From positions 1 to 64,000 of the forward strand of contig JBDHLD010000012.1 of NCBI GenBank assembly GCA_039586035.1: a DNA stretch of 64,000 nt, in the 5' to 3' direction. Numbering within the stretch: the stretch's first letter is position 1; the number at the start of each line of letters is the position of its first letter. Made by a program: the position numbers and the translations under genes. Under the pieces are notes generated by a model, which did not search any database, was not told where the DNA came from, and worked only from the letters and a program-made list of their open reading frames with translations. Positions 59,083 to 64,000 of this stretch are shown one piece after another. This stretch comes from JBDHHQ01 sp039586035. Lineage in GTDB: Bacteria > Gemmatimonadota > Gemmatimonadetes > Longimicrobiales > Gaopeijiaceae.

Positions 59083-59511
59083 GTGAACGAGCAGCAGGAG
59101 CTGACAGGCGCCGTCGAAGGCGACGACGGCATCAAGGTCATCAGGGGAAGCGGCACGTGGCGGGGCTGGAACGGCATCCGCTACAAGACGGGCATGTCCG
59201 GGAAGAACGTGGGCGCCCGGGAGCTGTCCATGAACGTCGCCACGATCCCTCCAGGTGGCGTTGCCCGGGCCCACATCCACGTGGACTTCGAGGTCATGCT
59301 CTATATCCTGCAGGGTGACGTCCGGCACGAGTACGGTGACGGTCTGAAGCAGGTCGTCGAGAACACGGCGGGTGATTTCATCTTCATCGAGCCCGGCGTG
59401 CCACACGAAGTCTTCAACACGAGCTCCACCGACGACGTGGTCGCCGTCGTTGCCCGTTCCGACGCATCCGAATGGGAGAACATCGTCGACTACGTGAGGC
59501 CAGGCGCATGA
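59083..59511 (+). CDS. Cupin-domain protein
   Basis: 142 residues from GTG 59083, which has GGCGGAGG just upstream; ATG 59065 would add six residues. Single cupin: ARELSMNVATIPPGGVARAHIHVDFEVMLYILQGDVRHEYGD holds the first metal motif (HIHVDFE), and IFIEPGVPHEVFNTS the second His. A metal-binding dioxygenase, isomerase or regulatory cupin is possible. Its stop overlaps the S9 peptidase start (ATGA). Confidence 0.87.
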   Translation: MNEQQELTGAVEGDDGIKVIRGSGTWRGWNGIRYKTGMSGKNVGARELSMNVATIPPGGVARAHIHVDFEVMLYILQGDVRHEYGDGLKQVVENTAGDFIFIEPGVPHEVFNTSSTDDVVAVVARSDASEWENIVDYVRPGA

Positions 59512-61670
59512 CGGAGGCGGCTCGTCCACCAGCGGGCGCTCGGACTCGCCCGGTCCGGATGGCCTGCACGAACGGGCGCCACCCGGAGCGGATGGCCTTC
59601 CTGGCATCGTGGGCCCGACCTCCGAGGGCGCTCCTCGTCTCCATCGCCGGGCTCGCAGCCTTTGCCGTCGCCGTCGCCGCCCAGGAGGGTAGCGGGCGGA
59701 CGCTGGAAGTGGACGACCTGTTCGCCCTGCAGGTCGTGAGCGACCCCCGCATCTCGCCCGACGGTGACTGGGTCGCGTTCACCGTCAGATCCACGAGCCT
59801 CGAGGACGAGCGGTCCGTGACGCGCGTCTGGATGATCCCGTTCGAGGGTGGCACGGCCCGGCCCATGACCCGAGAGGGCTCGTCGGCCAGCGCGCCTCGA
59901 TGGAGCCCCGACGGTCGCTACCTGTCCTTCCTGTCGAGCCGCGGCGACGGTAGCGATGACGACGATGAGGACGACGCGGAGCGGCAGGTCTGGGCGCTGG
60001 ACCGGCGTGGCGGCGAGGCCCGGCCTCTCACCGACGTGCCACGGGGTGTGAGCGCGTACGCCTGGTCGCCCGATGGCTCGCGCCTGGCCCTCACGGTCCG
60101 GGACGCCGAGGAGGAGCACGAGGGCGAAACCGAGCCCCCGTGGGTGATCGACCGACTCCAGTTCAAGCGCGATGGTCGGGGCTACCTGGACCGGCGACGC
60201 ACGCACGTGTACGTGCTCGACCTGGAGGACGAAGAGCTGACCCAGCTGACGGACGGCGATTTCGACGACAGTGACCCGACGTGGAGCCCGGACGGTCGCT
60301 GGGTCGCCTTCGTCAGCAATCGCACCGACGAACCCGACGCCAACGACAACGACGACATCTGGCTGGTAGCCGCAGACCGGGACGTGTCCAGCGAGCTCCG
60401 GCAGGTCACGACCAGCCCCGGACCCGACGGTTCTCCCGCGTGGAGCCCCGACGGGCGATGGATCGCCCACACGAGCGTGACCGAGCCGGAGCTCATCTGG
60501 TACGCCACCGAGCATCTGGCCGTCACGTCGGTCGAGGGCGCCCAGACCCGAGTCCTCACGCTCGATCTGGACCGGAACGTGAGCGCGCCCCGTTTCTCGC
60601 CCGACGGCACTCACGTCTACGCCAGGCTCGAGGACAGCGCCGAGGACCACCTGGTTCGGGTGGCGGTCGCGGACGGAGCCGTCCAGCGGGAGGTGCAGGG
60701 CCCGGTCAGCGTGCGGGCATTCGACCTGGGGCCGGACGGCCGGCGCGTGCTCTTGATGGGCGATCTGCTACGGCCCGATGAAGTCTTCGCAGCGGAGGAA
60801 GGGGCATCGGATCTCCGCGAGCTCTCCGCCGTCAACGACGCGTGGCTGTCGGAGCTCCGCTTCGGGTCGGTGCAAGGCTTCACCTTCGAGAGCGCCGACG
60901 GCACAGAGGTCGAGGGCTTTCTCTTCCTGCCGCCCGGGTACCAGGAGGGTCATCGGTACCCCACACTGCTCCGCATTCACGGTGGTCCGGTGTCTCAGTA
61001 CCGGCACCGGTTCTACTTCGATCAGCACCTCTTCGCGGCGAAGGGCTACGCCGTGGTGATCACCAATCCCCGTGGCTCTTCGGGATACGGCCAGGACTTC
61101 TCGGCGCAGCTGTGGGCGGACTGGGGCAACAAGGACTTCCAGGACGTGATGGCCGGGGTGGATTGGGCGGTGGAGCATGGGTACGCGGATCCGGACCGGT
61201 TGGGCGTCGGGGGATGGTCGTACGGCGGCATTCTGACGAACTACGTCATTACGCAGACCGATCGGTTCCGAGGGGCCGTCACGGGGGCGAGCGAGGTGCT
61301 CTACGCGGCCAACTACGGCCACGACCACTATCAGCGGGAGTGGGAGGCGGAGCTGGGTCTGCCCTGGGAGAATCGCGAGGCGTGGGAGCGGATCTCGCCG
61401 TTCAACGAGGTCCAGCACGTAACGACTCCCACGCTGATCATGGGGGGTGAGAAGGACTGGAACGTCCCGATTCTCAACTCCGAGCAGCTCTATCAGGCCC
61501 TCAAGCGCAGGGGGGTTGAAACGCTCCTGGTGGTCTACCCGGGACAGAGCCACGGCATCCGGACGCCGTCGTATCAGAAGGACCGCCTGGAGCGGTACCT
61601 GGACTGGTACGATCGCTACGTCATGAACGCCGGCGCAGAGCCGGTGACACAAGAGGAAGGAAGCCCCTGA
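59508..61670 (+). CDS. S9-family peptidase (prolyl oligopeptidase / acylaminoacyl-peptidase type), exported
   Basis: 720 residues from ATG 59508. A hydrophobic export segment (LLVSIAGLAAFAVAVAAQ, about residues 43-60) follows a basic leader. Residues about 65-450 form a WD40-like/TolB-like propeller with recurring WSPDGR units. The C-terminal hydrolase has RIHGGPVSQY, the nucleophile Ser571 (GGWSYGG), Asp650 (GEKDWNVP) and His682 (GQSHGI). It cleaves oligopeptides, probably in the periplasm. It is coupled to the cupin upstream and an amidohydrolase downstream. Confidence 0.92.
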   Translation: MTEAARPPAGARTRPVRMACTNGRHPERMAFLASWARPPRALLVSIAGLAAFAVAVAAQEGSGRTLEVDDLFALQVVSDPRISPDGDWVAFTVRSTSLEDERSVTRVWMIPFEGGTARPMTREGSSASAPRWSPDGRYLSFLSSRGDGSDDDDEDDAERQVWALDRRGGEARPLTDVPRGVSAYAWSPDGSRLALTVRDAEEEHEGETEPPWVIDRLQFKRDGRGYLDRRRTHVYVLDLEDEELTQLTDGDFDDSDPTWSPDGRWVAFVSNRTDEPDANDNDDIWLVAADRDVSSELRQVTTSPGPDGSPAWSPDGRWIAHTSVTEPELIWYATEHLAVTSVEGAQTRVLTLDLDRNVSAPRFSPDGTHVYARLEDSAEDHLVRVAVADGAVQREVQGPVSVRAFDLGPDGRRVLLMGDLLRPDEVFAAEEGASDLRELSAVNDAWLSELRFGSVQGFTFESADGTEVEGFLFLPPGYQEGHRYPTLLRIHGGPVSQYRHRFYFDQHLFAAKGYAVVITNPRGSSGYGQDFSAQLWADWGNKDFQDVMAGVDWAVEHGYADPDRLGVGGWSYGGILTNYVITQTDRFRGAVTGASEVLYAANYGHDHYQREWEAELGLPWENREAWERISPFNEVQHVTTPTLIMGGEKDWNVPILNSEQLYQALKRRGVETLLVVYPGQSHGIRTPSYQKDRLERYLDWYDRYVMNAGAEPVTQEEGSP

Positions 61671-62926
61671 TGATCCGACGAAAGGCCCGTGTCCCGATGG
61701 TCGCCGCCTGCGCCTTCCTGCTCCTCGCGGGTGCCGCCTCGGCGCAGCAGAACGCGGCCGGTCCGATCTACCTCCTGGGCGCCAACGTGCTGAACGGCAT
61801 CGACCCGGAGCCCATCATGGACGCGACCGTGGTCGTGGTGGACGGCAGGATCGAGCGGGTCGAGGCGGGCCGGTCCGCCGTCCCGGCTGGCGCACGGTCC
61901 TACGACCTCTCCGGGTTGTGGATCGTGCCGGGCCTCACCGACGCACACAGCCACGTCAACACGTTGGACGGCGTGCAGCGAGCCCTGGAGTCGGGCGTCA
62001 CGCTGATCCGCACCGCCGGGGTAGGCGGATACGCCGACGTGGCCATTCGTGACCTCGTCCGCAACGGCACCCTTCCTGGTCCCGACATCCTGGCGACCGG
62101 CGTGTACGTCACGCCGGACATCGGGGACGCGGTGCTGGCCGACGCAGACCTGTATCCCCTCGCGGGCGGCGTTCGGACGCCCGAGGAGCTGCGTCTCCTG
62201 GTCCGGACCAACGTCAAGCACGGCGTCGACTGGATGAAGACGCGGGGCACGGAGCGAGCCGGCTTGCCCGAGACGGATCCCCGGGAGCAGGTCTACAGCG
62301 AGGAGCAGCTACGGATCATCGTGGAAGAGGCGGCTCTCGCCGGCGTCTCGATCCACGCCCACGCCCACGGCGACGAGGGCATCCGTGCCGCCGTCCTCGC
62401 CGGTGTGAAGAGCATCGAGCACGGCACCTACGCGTCCGAGGAAACCCTGCAGCTCATGAGGGAGCGCGGCACCTTCCTCGTGCCCACCCTCAGCTCCATC
62501 TCGTCGTTCGGGCAGTCCGGCGACTACGCGGACCCACGACTGTTTCTCCGGGGCCTCCACATGGCCCCGCGCCGTCGGGAGGCGGTGCGGCGGGCCAATG
62601 AGCTGGGGATCCCCATCGTGACCGGGGCCGACACGTCTTACGGGCCCGAGAGCTTTGCGCGCATCAGCCGGGAGGTGGGCTTCCTGGTGGACCAGGGCGT
62701 ATCCACCTGGGATGCGTTCCGAGGCGCCACGAGCCTGGCGGCGGAGCTGCTGGGCGTGGCCGACCGCACCGGCTCCATCCAGCCGGGGCTGGAGGCGGAC
62801 CTGCTCGTCATCGACCGCAATCCCATTGAGGACGTCCGTGCCCTGCAGGACGCGTTGATGGTGATGAGCAACGGACACGTGGTCGTGAACCGTCTGCCCT
62901 TCGGAATGCGTCCGGCCACGGAGTAG
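61670..62926 (+). CDS. Metal-dependent amidohydrolase (imidazolonepropionase-like), exported
   Basis: 418 residues, starting on the last base of the peptidase stop codon. Signal peptide to about GAASAQ. TIM-barrel metal site: H93 and H95 (DAHSHVN), the Lys of DWMKTRG (carboxylated-Lys position), HAHAHGDEG, IEHGTY and the Asp of TGADTSYG. Members act as peptidases on Xaa-Pro or Xaa-Arg dipeptides, or on cyclic amides. Coupling to an S9 peptidase suggests peptide breakdown in the envelope. Confidence 0.9.
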   Translation: MIRRKARVPMVAACAFLLLAGAASAQQNAAGPIYLLGANVLNGIDPEPIMDATVVVVDGRIERVEAGRSAVPAGARSYDLSGLWIVPGLTDAHSHVNTLDGVQRALESGVTLIRTAGVGGYADVAIRDLVRNGTLPGPDILATGVYVTPDIGDAVLADADLYPLAGGVRTPEELRLLVRTNVKHGVDWMKTRGTERAGLPETDPREQVYSEEQLRIIVEEAALAGVSIHAHAHGDEGIRAAVLAGVKSIEHGTYASEETLQLMRERGTFLVPTLSSISSFGQSGDYADPRLFLRGLHMAPRRREAVRRANELGIPIVTGADTSYGPESFARISREVGFLVDQGVSTWDAFRGATSLAAELLGVADRTGSIQPGLEADLLVIDRNPIEDVRALQDALMVMSNGHVVVNRLPFGMRPATE

Positions 62927-62975
62927 CTGGACGTCCTGCGCCACCGTGGGTGCGCTGCCGAGGGGTAACCAGGTC

Positions 62976-63000
62976 GACCGGCCGGGCTGACCCGACGGTC
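62976..63000. terminator. Short stem-loop between convergent amidohydrolase and msrA
   Basis: GACCG (62976-62980) pairs with CGGTC (62996-63000), enclosing CGGG-CTGA-CCCG. The structure lies in the 76-base convergent gap. It is small and lacks a T-tract. Confidence 0.4.
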
Positions 63001-63002
63001 CC

Positions 63003-63557
63003 TCAGCCCCCCTTCAGTCGATCGGCGTACTGCCGTCTGAACTTGGCCACCTTCGGGCTGATCACCGCACGGCAGTAGCCCTGATCGGGGTTGTTCCGGT
63101 AGTACTCCCGATGGTAGGCCTCCGCCGGGTAGAACACCTCCAGCGGCGCGATCTCGGTGACGATGGGGTGGTCGAAGACCGCTTCGGTCTCCAGATCCTG
63201 GATCAGGGCTTCGGCCACGGCGCGCTGGCGGTCCGAGTGGGTGAGGATCACCGAGCGATACTGGGTGCCCACGTCTGCGCCCTGGCGGTTGAGCGTGGTG
63301 GGGTCGTGGGTGGCGAAGAACACGCCGAGAAGGTCGCCATAGGGGAGAACCGCAGGGTCGAAGCGGACCTGTACCACCTCGGCGTGTCCAGTGGAACCGG
63401 AGCAGACCTCCTCGTACGTGGGGTTCGGCAAGTGACCTCCGGCATAGCCCGACTCCACCGACTCCACCCCTTTCAGCTGCTCGAAGACGGCCTCCAGGCA
63501 CCAGAAGCAGCCTCCGCCCAGCGTCGCGATGCCCTCTTCCTGTCGTTCCAGCTCCAT
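63003..63557 (-). CDS. msrA: Peptide methionine sulfoxide reductase MsrA
   Basis: 184 residues from ATG 63557, which follows AAGGGGAAG. The MsrA signature GGGCFWCLEAVFEQLKGV gives the catalytic Cys17; YAGGHLPNPTYEEVCSG, GHAEVVQVRFDP and HDPTTLNRQGADVGTQYRS are all present, with EAYHREYYRNNP at the end. It reduces methionine-S-sulfoxide in proteins using thioredoxin. An extra Cys near the C-terminus (GYCRAVI) is a candidate resolving residue. Cytoplasmic: no signal peptide with this start. Confidence 0.95.
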   Translation of the reverse strand: MELERQEEGIATLGGGCFWCLEAVFEQLKGVESVESGYAGGHLPNPTYEEVCSGSTGHAEVVQVRFDPAVLPYGDLLGVFFATHDPTTLNRQGADVGTQYRSVILTHSDRQRAVAEALIQDLETEAVFDHPIVTEIAPLEVFYPAEAYHREYYRNNPDQGYCRAVISPKVAKFRRQYADRLKGG

Positions 63558-63639
63558 GTCCGCTCTTCCCCTTCGGAGGTCCACGCCTGCCGTACCCTGA
63601 CCGGGCGAGCTCACGCCGTCGGCTCGCACCGTCAGCGCG

Positions 63640-64000
63640 TCAGGCCGTCTCGCTTCCGTCCGCTATTGAGCGCGTGGCCCTGCGCTCCGCCAATCGCGTC
63701 AGCGCCCACGCCAGCCCGATGTGGGCGGGTAAGGCCAGCGCGATGAACGCGCCGTTCCTCTGGTCGATGCCCGGCGCGACCTGGGCCACCAGCCCCAACC
63801 CCGCGATCGCCGCCACGATCCAGGCTACCGTGCGAGTGAGCCGCGGCGGCGATGTACGAAGGACGGCGAGCGGAGCCCCGACGGCCAACACGAGAGACAC
63901 GGGGCTCAGCTGCAGGATGTTCTCGTTACCGTACATCCAGACGTGCGCGGTTCCGTAGACGAGAAGGAGGATCAGGCCTCCCACGCCGGCCAGGAGGGAC
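63640..64000 (-). CDS. Membrane protein, 5'-truncated by the window end
   Basis: The frame stays open to base 64000, so only the C-terminal ~120 residues are visible. Four hydrophobic segments are seen (LAGVGGLILLLVYG, VSLVLAVGAPLAVL, VAWIVAAIAGLGLVAQV and FIALALPAHIGLAWAL). The HVWMYGNENILQLSP segment recalls the C-terminal membrane part of DUF4105-type proteins, but this is weak. An in-frame GTG at 63984 could be read as a start, yet the hydrophobic run continues upstream of it. Confidence 0.65.
   Translation of the reverse strand, partial: SLLAGVGGLILLLVYGTAHVWMYGNENILQLSPVSLVLAVGAPLAVLRTSPPRLTRTVAWIVAAIAGLGLVAQVAPGIDQRNGAFIALALPAHIGLAWALTRLAERRATRSIADGSETA

Noticed and set aside
1..64000. 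CRISPR arrays, tRNA/rRNA genes, insertion sequences and prophage genes
   Set aside because: No regular direct repeats with unique spacers, no cloverleaf-like segments with conserved T-loop, and no transposase, integrase or phage structural proteins were seen by reading; a tRNA scan would be needed for certainty.

Overview
The window is about 64 kb of GC-rich, gene-dense bacterial DNA with 57 protein-coding genes, two of them cut by the window ends. The gene mix suggests a Gemmatimonadota-like soil or marine bacterium: a PadR-linked ADOP-type ABC permease, a DUF5916 outer-membrane protein, a TonB-dependent receptor with a carboxypeptidase-like N-terminal domain, several secreted peptidases and amidohydrolases, many GTG/TTG starts, and signal peptides ending in AQ/GQ. 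This is inference from gene content; no rRNA or tRNA is present to confirm it. I saw no CRISPR array, insertion sequence or prophage.

0-11 kb: a sugar locus. It holds two DUF1080 (3-keto-glycoside hydrolase) proteins, a sodium:solute symporter, a sugar nucleotidyltransferase, a trehalase-like glycosidase lipoprotein, a TIM-barrel sugar isomerase/epimerase, a GMC flavoprotein oxidoreductase and a GH36 alpha-galactosidase. Together they fit oxidation of a glycoside to its 3-keto form, cleavage, uptake and isomerisation. 11-27 kb: mixed housekeeping and envelope genes (metallophosphoesterase, class I amidotransferase, DUF5916 barrel, dienelactone hydrolase, an unusual three-module membrane protein, MscS channel, aminopeptidase P, MarR regulator, DUF3179 protein), then a threonine-to-glycine pair (SDR threonine dehydrogenase and Kbl). 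28-36 kb: PadR plus ADOP permease, ArsR plus AHSA1-type SRPBCC protein, TonB-dependent receptor, nitrilase-family amidase. Three regulator genes carry clear palindromic operator candidates.

36-54 kb is the most interesting part. LigD (36.4-38.8 kb) and Ku (52.1 kb), the two bacterial NHEJ proteins, flank a tightly packed, co-directional 11.3-kb cluster (40.2-51.6 kb). It encodes a PaaX-type regulator, 6-oxocyclohexenoyl-CoA hydrolase (Oah/BamA type, with an added zinc ribbon), dienoyl-CoA hydratase (Dch), the four subunits of an ATP-dependent class I benzoyl-CoA reductase, a small CxxC protein, a Had-like alcohol dehydrogenase, a membrane polyferredoxin-like protein, a tryptophanase-like PLP lyase and a hemerythrin. 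A MaoC hydratase gene diverges from it. This is a near-complete upper benzoyl-CoA (dearomatisation) pathway with unusual accessories and no soluble ferredoxin gene.

54-64 kb: class V aminotransferase with a monooxygenase-fold protein, methyltransferase plus dicarboxylate symporter, alpha/beta hydrolase, cupin, an S9 peptidase with a downstream amidohydrolase, MsrA, and a truncated membrane protein at the right edge.
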